Source: JAICJR01 sp963848495
GTDB taxonomy: Bacteria > Actinomycetota > Thermoleophilia > Solirubrobacterales > Thermoleophilaceae
Length of the DNA: 64,000 nt
Assembly: GCA_963848495.1 (NCBI GenBank)
Contig: CAWKDV010000004.1
Coordinates: 620,001 to 684,000, forward strand
Direction of reading: 5' to 3'
Part shown: piece by piece, positions 17,900-26,848 of the stretch
How the letters are laid out: each line of letters opens with the position of its first letter
How positions within the stretch are numbered: the first letter of the stretch is position 1
Notes under the pieces: model-generated
The model's input: the letters and a program-made list of their open reading frames with translations, nothing else
What the model was told of the DNA's origin: nothing
Database searches by the model: none
Position numbers and translations under genes: made by a program

Positions 17900-19254
17900 C
17901 AGATCGTGTTGAAGCAGCCGTAGATCGTTGCCAGCGGGTTGACCACCCGGTGGCCGTGTGAGTCGCGCATCAGCAGGTTCCCGACGGACGTGGGCGGCGC
18001 CTGCGCCTTGTAGCAGCCGTTGGATTTGACGCTGACCTCGTAGGTCACCGGTGTTCCCCAGAACGGCACCGCGCCCGGCTGCGCTATCAGCGCGTCCACC
18101 GTGCAGAACCAGTCGTCGCCCGGCCCCCGGTTGGGGGCAGAGCGACGGCCGCAATGAGCGAGGATCCTCAGGTTGGCGGTGGTCTCGGTGGTGCGGCCGA
18201 GCAGCCGCTGCTGGAGCAGCGTGAGGTTGCTGAAGGTCGGGGCGATGCTGTGCGTGAGGCGACTGCCGGTGACCCCGGCGGGGCCCAGGCTGCCGGCGAG
18301 CGCGATCAGGGCGATCAGCGCCGTGGCCAGAAGCACGCGGCGCAGCGGGGTCCCCCATCCGGACCTGCGGCTGCTCGGCGTGCCGGCGAAATCGCGGCGG
18401 CGAAGGATCGCCCAGGCGGCGGTCAGGCAGGCCGTGATCCACACGACGCTGACGATGCACGCGACCACCAGCTGCGAATAGAACTGGTGCGCCGTGAACA
18501 GCCCGTGCCAGCCGTCGAACGCGGCGGCGAGCAGCAGCGCGTGAACCCAGGTCCCGGTGCCCACCAGCGCCAGCAGCTGCATCACCAGGGCCGCCAGGAT
18601 CGTGCCGAGCACGCCGGCGATCCCGTTGCGTGTGGCCACCGAGAGCAGCATCGCGAGGCTCGCGAACCCGATCATCGGCAGCACGCTCAGCAGCCAGCTC
18701 GCGAGCACCAGCACCGCGCCGTGACCCGGCGAGACCAGCGCGCCGCTGAGGCCGACGAGCGGCTGATCGCCGACCAGCAGCAGGCCCGCGGCAAGGCTCG
18801 AGGCGGCGAGCAGCGCGATCAATCCCGCGGAGAACGTCGCGGCCGCGAGCACCTTTCCGAGAAACAGCTCCTGGCGGCGGCAGGAGCGGGTCAGGACCGT
18901 CTTCCAGGTCCCGTAGCGGTCCTCGGCGGAGAAGATGTCGCCCGCGAGCACGGCTGCCAGCACCGGGAATCCCCACGAGCCGGCGAAGGCGAGCACCACG
19001 AGCGGGATCGCCAATCCGGACGAGTGCACCCAGACGCCGAAGATCGTGTCCGAGGGGGTGCCGGTCTGCGATCTCAGGATCACGGTGAACGCGAACGGCC
19101 CGAGCACGCAGAGCAGCGCCAGCGCCCGCGAGGCATGCTGCGCGGCCAGCTTCCGTCGCTCGGTCCGGTACACGCGCCAGACGCCCGTCCCGGCGCTCCT
19201 GGTGGAGGCCGGCGCAAGCGCGGCAGGCGCGAGGAGTTCCCCGGTCGCGCTCAT
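17899..19254 (-). CDS. ABC transporter permease
   Basis: 451 residues from ATG at 19254, which overlaps the ATPase stop (ATGA). Motifs are WRVYRTERRKLAAQHASR and EDRYGTWKTVLTRSCRRQELFLGKVLAA, the coupling-helix pattern of ABC-2 permeases. At least six membrane helices are present, then a large extracytoplasmic C-terminal region with several cysteines (HCGRRS, DDWFCTVD, NGCYK, IYGCF). The frame is open far upstream, but that part reads through the ATPase gene in another phase. Together with the ATPase it forms an exporter or a membrane-remodelling ABC system. Confidence 0.85.
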   Translation of the reverse strand: MSATGELLAPAALAPASTRSAGTGVWRVYRTERRKLAAQHASRALALLCVLGPFAFTVILRSQTGTPSDTIFGVWVHSSGLAIPLVVLAFAGSWGFPVLAAVLAGDIFSAEDRYGTWKTVLTRSCRRQELFLGKVLAAATFSAGLIALLAASSLAAGLLLVGDQPLVGLSGALVSPGHGAVLVLASWLLSVLPMIGFASLAMLLSVATRNGIAGVLGTILAALVMQLLALVGTGTWVHALLLAAAFDGWHGLFTAHQFYSQLVVACIVSVVWITACLTAAWAILRRRDFAGTPSSRRSGWGTPLRRVLLATALIALIALAGSLGPAGVTGSRLTHSIAPTFSNLTLLQQRLLGRTTETTANLRILAHCGRRSAPNRGPGDDWFCTVDALIAQPGAVPFWGTPVTYEVSVKSNGCYKAQAPPTSVGNLLMRDSHGHRVVNPLATIYGCFNTI

Positions 19255-20195
19255 GTGGCGGTCAGGACGAAGAACATCGCCTCGAGGGGGCTCAGCCGGA
19301 GCTCGAGCCGGCGAACGGCCACGTCCTCCTGGCCAAGAGCCAGCACGTACGAATCCAGGTCCTGCTCCTGCAGCTCGAGCTCGAGCCCACCGGTCGGCGA
19401 GCGGCTTGCGCGCATGCCCTGATGGACTCGAGCGATCGCGAGCGCCCGCTCGTCGTCGCTGGTCACCAGCGAATAGGCGGCCGCCGGCGCCTGGGCCCGC
19501 AACTGCTCGGCGCTGCCGCTCCACACGACCTGACCGTGGGCCAAGACTGTGAAGCTGTCGCAGGTGCTCTCGATCTCGCCGATCCGATGGCTGCTCACCA
19601 GCACCGCGACTCCTCGCCTGGCCAGCTCTCGCAGCAGCGCGCCGACGTCTCGGGCGCCCGACGGGTCAAGCCCGCTGGTGGGCTCATCGAGCAGCAACAG
19701 CCGCGGCTCGCGCAACAGCGCGGCCGCGATCCCCAACCGCTGGCGCATCCCGGACGAGTAGCCGCTGACCCGGTCGGGCGCTCGACCGGCTAGCCCCACG
19801 CGCTCCAGCGCGTCCTCGATCTGCGGTCGCGCACCTCCGCCGTCCAGCTCGGCCAGCAACTCCAGGTTCGCCAGGCCGGACAGGTAGGGATAGAAGCACG
19901 GGTCCTCGACGAAGCCGGCGACTCCGTCCAGGCGAACGCGGTCCGAGGACTGCAGCGGCGTGCCGAACAGCTCGATCGACCCGGCGTCGGGCGCCACCAG
20001 CCCGAACAGCATCCGCAGCAGCGTCGTCTTGCCTGCCCCGTTCGGGCCGAGCAGCCCGCGCACCTCGCCCCCACGCACCTCGAGGTCCACGTGGTCGACC
20101 GCGAGCGTGCTCTCGAAGCGCTTGACCAGGCCGCTTGCCCGTACCGCCGAGGTCATCGGGGAGCTCGCGAAACGCCTACTGGTCATTGCCCGCAT
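19251..20195 (-). CDS. ABC transporter ATP-binding protein
   Basis: Up to 314 residues. Walker A is GPNGAGKTT, the signature YSSGMRQRL, Walker B LLLLDEPTSGLDP, and the H-loop SSHRIGEIE. The C-terminal 80 residues resemble other ABC-2 ATPases acting with separate permeases. The start could be 20195, 20186 or 20156; the last (MTSAVRASGLVKRF) begins where homology starts. The first two overlap the TAG of the upstream YncE-phosphoesterase gene, consistent with coupled translation. The next gene is its permease. Confidence 0.9.
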   Translation of the reverse strand: MRAMTSRRFASSPMTSAVRASGLVKRFESTLAVDHVDLEVRGGEVRGLLGPNGAGKTTLLRMLFGLVAPDAGSIELFGTPLQSSDRVRLDGVAGFVEDPCFYPYLSGLANLELLAELDGGGARPQIEDALERVGLAGRAPDRVSGYSSGMRQRLGIAAALLREPRLLLLDEPTSGLDPSGARDVGALLRELARRGVAVLVSSHRIGEIESTCDSFTVLAHGQVVWSGSAEQLRAQAPAAAYSLVTSDDERALAIARVHQGMRASRSPTGGLELELQEQDLDSYVLALGQEDVAVRRLELRLSPLEAMFFVLTAT

Positions 20196-22863
20196 TCGGT
20201 CCCGGCGGCGGCGGGGTGCTGCCCGCCCCGTAGACGGACCTCCAGAGGATGCTGTCCAGCTCCCCCTGGGGCACGAGGTCCGGCGTCCCGAGCGGCAGCC
20301 GGCTCGACTCCTGGGCGTACGGCGCGGCGACCGTGTTGCGGGTGAGCAGGCTGATCTTCGCCGGGATGTTCTTCACCGGGGCGCCGTTGACGCGGGCGGG
20401 CGCGAACACGTCGTACATCGGGGTGGCCAGGCGATCGTTCAGGCTCACCGGCTTCATGCCCATGATCAGCTCCATCGAGCGGATCACCGAGAGCAGGTCG
20501 TAGCGGGTGTGGATCACCGCGCCGCGCCGCGCGTACGGACTGATGACCAGCGCCGGCTCGCGGTGGGCGTCGACGTGATCGGCGCCGTCCTGGGCGTCGT
20601 CCTCGACCACGAAGATCGCCGATGAGGACCAGATCTTCGAGTGCGAGACCAGATCCACCAACTGCCCGAGGCCCTGATCGTTCGCCGCCATCATGGCGCT
20701 GGGCGTGGGGTAGCCGGGCTGCGTGCCTCGCGTGTGATCGTTGGTGTAGGTCAGGTAGTTGAACGTCGGGACGCGGTTGTGGGCGAGCTGTCGCTCGAAC
20801 CGCTTCCGGAAGCACGTGAAGTGCGAGTAGCTGCCCGCCGGGGCTTTGGGCGGGAGCGCGGAGTCGAAGATCTCCCCCTGCGTGGGCTGGGTGCCGACCG
20901 AGCCGATGTGGATGTCGGACGCGTAGCAGCCGCCGGGCGTGGCGTCGGGACCGAAGTCGGAGTGCTTGGCGATCAGCTTCTCCTCCTTGAGCACTGCGGC
21001 AGTCCGGTTGCGGTCCGGCATCGTGCTGATGCCGGCCCACATCTCGCCGTAGTTGAAGTAGGAGATGTGCTGGCGCTGCGCCCGATCGAACAGGAACCCG
21101 CCGGCCGGCCGGGTCACGGCGTAGACGCCGAAGTCGGCTGGACGGAAGCGCCCCGCGTAGTTCGCGACCCAGTTGCGGGTGACGTAGTCGGGCACGGTGG
21201 CCGCGCTCGTCCAGTAGTGCCCCTGGATCGAGGCATCCGAGTTGGCCAGCACGTTGTCCAGCAGCGGGAAGCGATTGACGAGCGAGTGCATGTTCGGGGT
21301 CACGCTCTTGTTGAAGACCAGGAGCTTGGGATCCCCGTCGCCGCGCCCCACGTCGCCGAGAGTCTGGTCGTACGAGCGGTTCTCGCGCACCACGAAGAAG
21401 ACGTGCTTGATCGGTCCGCCCGCGCGCAGAGGAGTGTTGGGCGGGGCCGGCCCAGCGCCGACCGGGTGCAGCTCACCGTTGGCCGCGGGGGTGAGCTTCG
21501 CGATCTGAGCGTCGGACGGGAGCGCCATCAGGCCGGCCTCGCCCGTGAGCACGATCGCGCCGTACCTGGTGCCCTGGTTGAAGATGTCGACCGTCGGTGG
21601 CGGGATCGGGTGGAAGGCCCAGAAGATCGGGTCGTTGGGATCCGCGGGGTTCGGGCCCTTGGGCAGCGGGCCGGTGTCCGCACCCCTGGCCGCGATCCAG
21701 ATCAGGCGAGCCGGGCCGCCGCCCTGCTTGGAGCTCGTGAGCACCGCCTCCGGCTGCTCGGCTGTCGGCACGCGGCCAACGCTCGTGAAGTCCTGGCGCC
21801 CGCCCTTGTGCGGCAGGCGGATCACGTCCAGCGCGTCGGCGCCGGACTCGGCCACGAACAGGCGCGCGCCGGACGGGTCGAGCGCGAGCGCGACCGGCAT
21901 CGTCCCCAGCCCGAAGTTGCTGCGGACCGGGATCGTTCGCACGACGCGCCGCGTGCTCAGGTTCACCACGGCGACCTGATCGGAGTTGGAGAGCGCGACA
22001 TAGGCCCGCGTCCCGGCGCTGTCGACCACGACAGCGGCGGGATGGGACAGCGCCGCTCCGACCTGGATGGTGGCGAGCTTGGTCGCGCTCGCCATGTCGA
22101 TCACCGACATCGTGCCGGTCCCCTCATTGGTCACCAGCCCGGTGCGTCCGTCGGGCAGGATCGCCGCGCCGAACGGGAAGGCCCCGCTCCCCTGCGCCAC
22201 GTAGTGCCGCTGATCGCCCTGGTCGAGGTCGATCACCGCGGCGCTGTCGGCCATGTTCAGCGCCACCAGCAGCCGCGAGCCGTCGGCCGAGACCGCCAGC
22301 TTCTCAGGCCAGGAGAGCGGTGTGCCCTTCGGGTTCGCGGGGAAGACCTGGGGGGCCGGGGCCCCGGGCTGCGGCGGGACCTCGATCACGCGCACCAGGC
22401 GCGCCTGGCCGCACGAATCCGACCAGCTGAAGACCTGGACGTCGTTGCCGCGAGCGCCCGGCAGGGTGAACTGGGTCGGCAGCCACAGAGATGCCTGCAA
22501 CCCCGACACATACGCGAGCCGATGGACCGAATCCAGCGCGATCCCGCCGGACGCGCCGGGAACCGGCAGGGTCTGGCAGACGCGGTGCCGCGCCGTATCG
22601 ACGATCCGCACGTCGTTGTTCCCGATGCCGGCGGACACGGTCCACAGGAAGCGCCCGTCGGCCGTCAGCGCCGCGCCGGTCGGGAGGTTGCCGAGGGTGA
22701 CGCGCGTACCCGCCGGGGCCAATTGACGACCGTTGGGAAGCAGGCCCGTGGCCGGGCTCGGCCTGCGCGCCGACCCGCGCGACAGGCCCAGGGCCACCGC
22801 AGTCGACGCCACCAGCGCGACACAGAATCCAGCCACAGCAACCAGACGGGCGCCACGGAACAT
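20176..22863 (-). CDS. Bifunctional YncE-type beta-propeller/phosphoesterase
   Basis: 895 residues. There is a signal anchor at 1-25. A seven-bladed YVTN/YncE-like propeller runs over about 45-400 (repeats such as DSAAVIDLD, GTMSVIDMASATKLATI, QVAVVNLSTRRVVRTIPV). The phosphoesterase domain starts at about 490 with IKHVFFVVRENRSYDQTLGDV. Later blocks are SDASIQGHYWTSAATVPDY, FVVEDDAQDGADHVDAHREPALVISPYAR and YDLLSVIRSMELI. It is probably exported and metal-dependent, with an unknown phosphodiester substrate. GGGGAGGAG precedes the ATG. First gene of a four-gene operon (phosphoesterase, ATPase, permease, phosphoesterase). Confidence 0.88.
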   Translation of the reverse strand: MFRGARLVAVAGFCVALVASTAVALGLSRGSARRPSPATGLLPNGRQLAPAGTRVTLGNLPTGAALTADGRFLWTVSAGIGNNDVRIVDTARHRVCQTLPVPGASGGIALDSVHRLAYVSGLQASLWLPTQFTLPGARGNDVQVFSWSDSCGQARLVRVIEVPPQPGAPAPQVFPANPKGTPLSWPEKLAVSADGSRLLVALNMADSAAVIDLDQGDQRHYVAQGSGAFPFGAAILPDGRTGLVTNEGTGTMSVIDMASATKLATIQVGAALSHPAAVVVDSAGTRAYVALSNSDQVAVVNLSTRRVVRTIPVRSNFGLGTMPVALALDPSGARLFVAESGADALDVIRLPHKGGRQDFTSVGRVPTAEQPEAVLTSSKQGGGPARLIWIAARGADTGPLPKGPNPADPNDPIFWAFHPIPPPTVDIFNQGTRYGAIVLTGEAGLMALPSDAQIAKLTPAANGELHPVGAGPAPPNTPLRAGGPIKHVFFVVRENRSYDQTLGDVGRGDGDPKLLVFNKSVTPNMHSLVNRFPLLDNVLANSDASIQGHYWTSAATVPDYVTRNWVANYAGRFRPADFGVYAVTRPAGGFLFDRAQRQHISYFNYGEMWAGISTMPDRNRTAAVLKEEKLIAKHSDFGPDATPGGCYASDIHIGSVGTQPTQGEIFDSALPPKAPAGSYSHFTCFRKRFERQLAHNRVPTFNYLTYTNDHTRGTQPGYPTPSAMMAANDQGLGQLVDLVSHSKIWSSSAIFVVEDDAQDGADHVDAHREPALVISPYARRGAVIHTRYDLLSVIRSMELIMGMKPVSLNDRLATPMYDVFAPARVNGAPVKNIPAKISLLTRNTVAAPYAQESSRLPLGTPDLVPQGELDSILWRSVYGAGSTPPPPGPNAGNDQ

Positions 22864-22924
22864 GAGCCAGCTCCTCCCCTGCGATCACGGCCTCGAGCAG
22901 AACGAGGAGCCTTCCCGACGCGCC

Positions 22925-22941
22925 CACGGTCTACAACCGTG
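22925..22941. other. Hairpin between two minus-strand operons
   Basis: Perfect inverted repeat CACGGT-CTACA-ACCGTG. It lies 41 bases after the end of the GntR-ABC operon and 62 bases before the ATG of the YncE-phosphoesterase gene. It could terminate the first operon (no T run) or regulate the second. Confidence 0.35.
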
Positions 22942-22981
22942 CGCGTCACGTCGCCCCATGAGTAGTTAGCCGCGCAACTGC

Positions 22982-23908
22982 TCAGACGGTCCGCTCGTGG
23001 GTCCACCAGGCGGCGAACGCGACGAACAGTGCGGCGAGGCCGAGGAACAGGCCGGTCTCGGCGAGCTGGAGAGGCCAGAAGTGGCTCGCGGGCTGGTAGA
23101 CGGCCTCTATGAGGGGGCCTCCGCCCTTGCCGCTCGGGGCCGCGAGCTGGGCGTGGCTGCCGAGCACGCCGCCGCCGAGGTTCACGTGTGCGTGTCCGAC
23201 CACGTTCTCGCTGAGGATGTTGGCGCTGTTCAGGCGCGCCGGCTGCTCGCCCTTCCAGGTTGTCTTGAGTGGCGGGACGAGCCGGTCGCGGAGCCACGTG
23301 TCGACGAACACGCGCATCACGAAGTAGCCGACGAAGGCGACCGTGAGCGATGCGGCGGCGCGCCGCCAGACTGCACCCAGCGCGAGGGCCAGCCCGAGCG
23401 CGAAGAGGGTGTACCCGATGGCGACGGTGCCCTCCGCGTCGTATGTCCCGTTGCCGAGGCGGCTGCCGTCCAGGTGGACCTCCGGTGCGCGCCACCAGGT
23501 GATGAGCAGGATGAGGACGCCGGCGGCGACGACTGCGGCCGCGATCGGCAGCGCCAGCTTTCCGACCAGCCAGCGCCGGCGGGTGATGCTCTGCGTCCAG
23601 GCGAGCCGGTAGGTGCCCTGCTCGAGGTCGAAGATGAACGGGGCCGCGAGCAGGACGCCGATCAGGCCGGGGACGAGCGTGAACCAGTCGGTGAGGTGGA
23701 ACAGCCCTTCGAAACGGGACTGGAAGGCACCGATCCTGTCGCCGCACGTGGAGACGCTCTTGACGGCGAGGCAGGAGCCGAGGCCGTCATGGTGGTACGC
23801 GTTCGCCATGTTGATCCCGGTCGGGATGAGCAGTGCGGCGAGGAGGGCGAGGATCCCGAGCGTGATGAGCATCTCGGTGCGCTGGAGGCGCCAGGCGACC
23901 CAGGTCAT
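22982..23908 (-). CDS. ABC transporter permease
   Basis: 308 residues from ATG at 23908, overlapping the ATPase stop by 4 bases (ATGA). It begins MTWVAWRLQRTEMLITLGIL. About six helices follow, including VPGLIGVLLAAPFIFDLEQGTYRLAWTQSITRRRWLVGKL, the ABC-2 loop pattern in which EQGT and the following Arg cluster contact the ATPase. The extracytoplasmic loop around 60-90 has two cysteines (GSCLAVKSVSTCGD). It pairs with the ATPase and the GntR repressor; the likely role is export or envelope-stress defence (family inference). Confidence 0.88.
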   Translation of the reverse strand: MTWVAWRLQRTEMLITLGILALLAALLIPTGINMANAYHHDGLGSCLAVKSVSTCGDRIGAFQSRFEGLFHLTDWFTLVPGLIGVLLAAPFIFDLEQGTYRLAWTQSITRRRWLVGKLALPIAAAVVAAGVLILLITWWRAPEVHLDGSRLGNGTYDAEGTVAIGYTLFALGLALALGAVWRRAAASLTVAFVGYFVMRVFVDTWLRDRLVPPLKTTWKGEQPARLNSANILSENVVGHAHVNLGGGVLGSHAQLAAPSGKGGGPLIEAVYQPASHFWPLQLAETGLFLGLAALFVAFAAWWTHERTV

Positions 23909-24813
23909 GCCCGCACCACCTCTCGTGTGCCCGCCGCCGGAGCGCCGTTGCCGGGCTTGTAGCCAAGGTAGGCGAGCACGATCTCCTCGAGGTCGACCTC
24001 GTGCTGCTCCCAGCAGGAGTCGTAGACGTGGCCGTTGGCGCGGACGAGCAGACTCGTCTGCCGCTCGGTGTGGCTCTCGCGGATCACGTGGTGCACGCGC
24101 GCGACGCTTGCGGAGTCGCCGCGCGGACCGGTGAGCAGCCTGTGACTCGAGACGATGTCGGCGATGGTGCCGGCAAGCTGCGTGCGGCTGTCGGCGAGGG
24201 TGATCAGGTGGTCGCACACCCGCTCGAGCTCGGAGACGATGTGCGAGGAGATCACCACCGTCATCTGCGTCTCGGCGACGGCCTCGAGGACCGCGTTCAG
24301 GAACTCGCGGCGGGCGAGCGGGTCGAGTGAGGCGACCGGCTCGTCGAGGACCAGTAGCTCGGGCTTCTTGGCGAGGGCGAGCGTCAGCGCGACCTGCGCC
24401 TGCTGGCCGCCGGAGAGCTTGCCGATCTTGCGGCCTGCGTCGAGGCCAAGCTGCTCGATGCGCCCCAGCGCCTGCCGCTCGTCCCAGCCGGGGTTGAGCT
24501 TGCGGACGAGCTTGAACGTCTCGGCTATCGAGAGGTTGCGATAGAGGGGGTGATCCTGCGCCACGAAGCCGAGCCGCGGAAGCAGCTCGTAGGCATCGCT
24601 GCGCGGCGAAAGGCCAAGCACCTCAACCGTTCCAGCCGTGGGCTTGCCGAGCCCGATCAGCAGATGCAGGAGCGTCGTCTTGCCGGCGCCGTTCGGGCCG
24701 ACCAGTGCGGTGACCGACCCCGCGGGTATCTCGAGCGTGCAGTCGCGGAGCGCCCAGGTCGCGCCGTAGCGCTTCCCGAGCCCTGCGGTGCGAACCGCGA
24801 CCGGCTCGCTCAT
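23905..24813 (-). CDS. ABC transporter ATP-binding protein
   Basis: 302 residues with Walker A GPNGAGKTT, a Q-loop region (FVAQDHPLY), signature LSGGQQAQVALTLALAKKPELLVLDEP (short form of Walker B) and an H-loop in SSHIVSELERV. It belongs to the ABC-2 type ATPases found with YtrA-like regulators. It overlaps both neighbours by 4 bases (GntR upstream, permease downstream), giving a compact three-gene operon. Confidence 0.92.
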   Translation of the reverse strand: MSEPVAVRTAGLGKRYGATWALRDCTLEIPAGSVTALVGPNGAGKTTLLHLLIGLGKPTAGTVEVLGLSPRSDAYELLPRLGFVAQDHPLYRNLSIAETFKLVRKLNPGWDERQALGRIEQLGLDAGRKIGKLSGGQQAQVALTLALAKKPELLVLDEPVASLDPLARREFLNAVLEAVAETQMTVVISSHIVSELERVCDHLITLADSRTQLAGTIADIVSSHRLLTGPRGDSASVARVHHVIRESHTERQTSLLVRANGHVYDSCWEQHEVDLEEIVLAYLGYKPGNGAPAAGTREVVRA

Positions 24814-25202
24814 GCCACCCTCGAGACTGAATCGGGCCGCACGGCCTCGGCGAACAGAGCCACGATCGTGTCCTCGTCAAGACCCGCTCCTCGTGCCCGC
24901 ACGACCCACCGGTCGAGCGCCGAGCGAAGGCCCGTCAGGTCGGCGGCGGGGACCGCCGGCGGGGTCGTGGCGACGAACGTGCCGACGCCGCGCCGTCCCT
25001 CCGTGAGCCCCTCGAGATCGAGCTGGCGATAGGCGTGCAGCACCGTGTTCGGGTTGATCGTCAGGCTCGCGACGGCCTCCTTCACCGTCGGCAGCTGATC
25101 GCCCGGCCGCAGGATCCCGAGCCGGATCGCCTGCCGCACCTGCTGCACGAGCTGGAGGTAGGCGGGAACGCCGGAGCGGCTGTCGAGATGGAACTCAATC
25201 AC
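24810..25202 (-). CDS. GntR family regulator, YtrA subfamily
   Basis: 130 residues from GTG at 25202. The N-terminal winged helix (GVPAYLQLVQQVRQAIRLGILRPGDQLPTVKEAVASLTINPNTVLHAYRQLDLEGL) is characteristic. The C-terminal region is only about 50 residues, too short for a FadR-type ligand domain and right for the YtrA type that controls ABC operons. It is the first gene of the operon. The dyads immediately upstream are its probable operator. Confidence 0.9.
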   Translation of the reverse strand: MIEFHLDSRSGVPAYLQLVQQVRQAIRLGILRPGDQLPTVKEAVASLTINPNTVLHAYRQLDLEGLTEGRRGVGTFVATTPPAVPAADLTGLRSALDRWVVRARGAGLDEDTIVALFAEAVRPDSVSRVA

Positions 25203-25238
25203 CTAGATCTCATTTCACTAGTCATCTAGATAAATGAG
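25203..25238. promoter_or_regulatory. Nested dyads upstream of the GntR-ABC operon
   Basis: An AT-rich patch in a GC-rich background. CTCATTT (25209-25215) is the exact inverse of AAATGAG (25232-25238). CTAGAT (25203-25208) is the inverse of ATCTAG (25224-25229). They interleave right next to the GTG start, which suits autorepression by a dimeric GntR protein. Promoter elements must overlap this patch. Confidence 0.55.
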
Positions 25239-25303
25239 CTTACATAGCACCGCCCCCTTCGTCAAGGGCGATCTGTACACGGCTTGACGTTACGGTGCGC
25301 GCG

Positions 25304-25767
25304 ATGGACAGCCTGCTGGTCGAGCTGCTCGAGGAGCTGTACGCGCGGGGACGCGAGCACGACGCGCACCGGGCCGACCGGCTCGATCGCCTGCGCAACG
25401 TCGAGCCCGACACCGCACGGCTGCTCGCTCTGCTGATCCGGGCACTCGCTCCCAGGCGGCTGTTGGAGCTCGGAACCTCCAACGGCTACTCGACGCTCTG
25501 GCTTGCAGACGCGGCCCGCACGGTGGGCGGCTCGCTGACGAGCGTCGAGATCGACCCCGCCCGCACAGCCCAGGCGCGCGAGAACCTGCGACGCGCCGCC
25601 TTGGAGGATGTCGTGGACCTGCGGGTCGACGACGCCGGCACGGTCCTCTCCGCCGGCGCAGACGGCGAGTGGCAGTTCATCTTCCTGGACGCCGAGCGCC
25701 CCGCTCGTGGCCGATGACGAGCGAGTAACCGAGGCGCTGGCCCCGACCGGAGCGGGAGCGCTCTTTC
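25304..25767 (+). pseudogene. O-methyltransferase-like gene with internal deletion
   Basis: From ATG 25304 the frame reads a normal SAM-dependent methyltransferase start: LLALLIRALAPRRLLELGTSNGYSTLWLADA, LTSVEIDPARTAQARENLRRA and WQFIFLDAERP. It then stops at 25717. In the +1 frame the next bases encode APLVADDERVTEALAPTGAGALFQ, the C-terminal part of the same family. The segment normally between them (about 30 residues, with the tyrosine and the VLRPGGL strand) is missing and the phase is lost. It ends against the convergent histidine kinase. Non-functional remnant. Confidence 0.65.
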
Positions 25768-26848
25768 AGATGGGAACGTGCGGTGGCGCGGCGGGTAGTT
25801 GCACCGTGACGCGGAGCCCGCCGGCGGCCCGGGGGGTGAGGGTGAGGGTTCCGTCGTGCGCTTGGGTGATGCTGTTGACGATCGCCAGGCCGAGGCCGAC
25901 GCCTGCGTGGTCGCCGCGTATGCGTTGAGTGCCGCGAAGAAACGGCTCGCCAAGCGTGGAAACCAACTGTGGGGCGAGCGTCTCGCCGGTGTTCTCCACC
26001 GTGAGCGCCACACTCTTGGGCTGAACGCTGGTCGTGACCGACACGGTGCCGTGTTCAGGCAGGTTGTGCACGATCGCGTTGTGCACGAGGTTCGTAGCCA
26101 TCTGAAGCAGGAGCGCGGGTGAGCCGATGGTGGGGGCCATGTCGCCGAAGGTCTTCATGGTGAGGCGGCGTTGTTCTGCGAGCGGGAGGAGCGTTTCAGC
26201 GGCTTCTTCCGCTATGAGCGACAGGTCGACGTGCTCTCGAGTGAAGGACCGCTGGTCGGCGCGGCTGAGCAGGAGCAGTGCTTCAGTGAGGTCGATCGCT
26301 CGGGTGTTGACGGCGTGGAGGCGGTCGACGAGCTCGCCGTTGGCGCGGTTCTGATCGTTGCGGGCCACGTCGAGAAGTGTCTGCGTGATAGCCAGCGGGG
26401 TGCGCAGTTCGTGCGAGGCGTTGGCTGCGAATCTCTGCTGTTCGGCGACGTGTGCTTCGAGCCGCGCGAGCATGGCGTCGAAGGCGTCGGCGAGCTCGCG
26501 GAACTCGTCTCTGCGGCCCGGCAGCCGGATTCGGTGGGACAGGGATCCTGTCGCGGCCGTGCGTGTGGCGTCTGTGATGCGAGTCAGAGGGGCGAGCATC
26601 CGGCCGGCGAGAAGCCACCCTCCCACGAGACCGAACACGAGCAGGAAGGCCATCACGACGGCCGCGGTCGGAGCGAAGGAACGCAGGAGGTCGGCGTGGC
26701 TCCGCACCATGAAGATCACACCAGGGTGCACACCACGCGAAAGCGAGAAGTACCCGGCGACCAGCAGCACGACACCGGCGAGCATGAGGAAGCCGGCGTA
26801 GCTGAGCGTGAGCTTGAGCCGAACGCTCAACCCATGCGCTCTATCCAC
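25766..26848 (-). CDS. Sensor histidine kinase
   Basis: 360 residues from GTG at 26848 (GGAGGAGAGGAG upstream), overlapping the response-regulator stop by 8 bases. Helix at about 12-32, extracytoplasmic loop of about 40 residues, helix at about 68-90, then HAMP (AGRMLAPLTRITDATRTAATGSLSHRI). The H-box is FAANASHELRTPLAITQTLLDVA, the N-box NLVHNAIVHNLPEHG, G1 VENTG and G2 GVGLGLAIV. A complete class I kinase. The frame is open further upstream, but that part lies within the regulator gene. It pairs with the regulator next to it. Confidence 0.92.
   Translation of the reverse strand: MDRAHGLSVRLKLTLSYAGFLMLAGVVLLVAGYFSLSRGVHPGVIFMVRSHADLLRSFAPTAAVVMAFLLVFGLVGGWLLAGRMLAPLTRITDATRTAATGSLSHRIRLPGRRDEFRELADAFDAMLARLEAHVAEQQRFAANASHELRTPLAITQTLLDVARNDQNRANGELVDRLHAVNTRAIDLTEALLLLSRADQRSFTREHVDLSLIAEEAAETLLPLAEQRRLTMKTFGDMAPTIGSPALLLQMATNLVHNAIVHNLPEHGTVSVTTSVQPKSVALTVENTGETLAPQLVSTLGEPFLRGTQRIRGDHAGVGLGLAIVNSITQAHDGTLTLTPRAAGGLRVTVQLPAAPPHVPI

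Noticed and set aside
17899..19524. A 541-codon start for the ABC permease at 19524
   Set aside because: The first 90 residues run out of phase through the ATPase gene and are Arg/Pro rich; ATG 19254 with a 4-base overlap is convincing.
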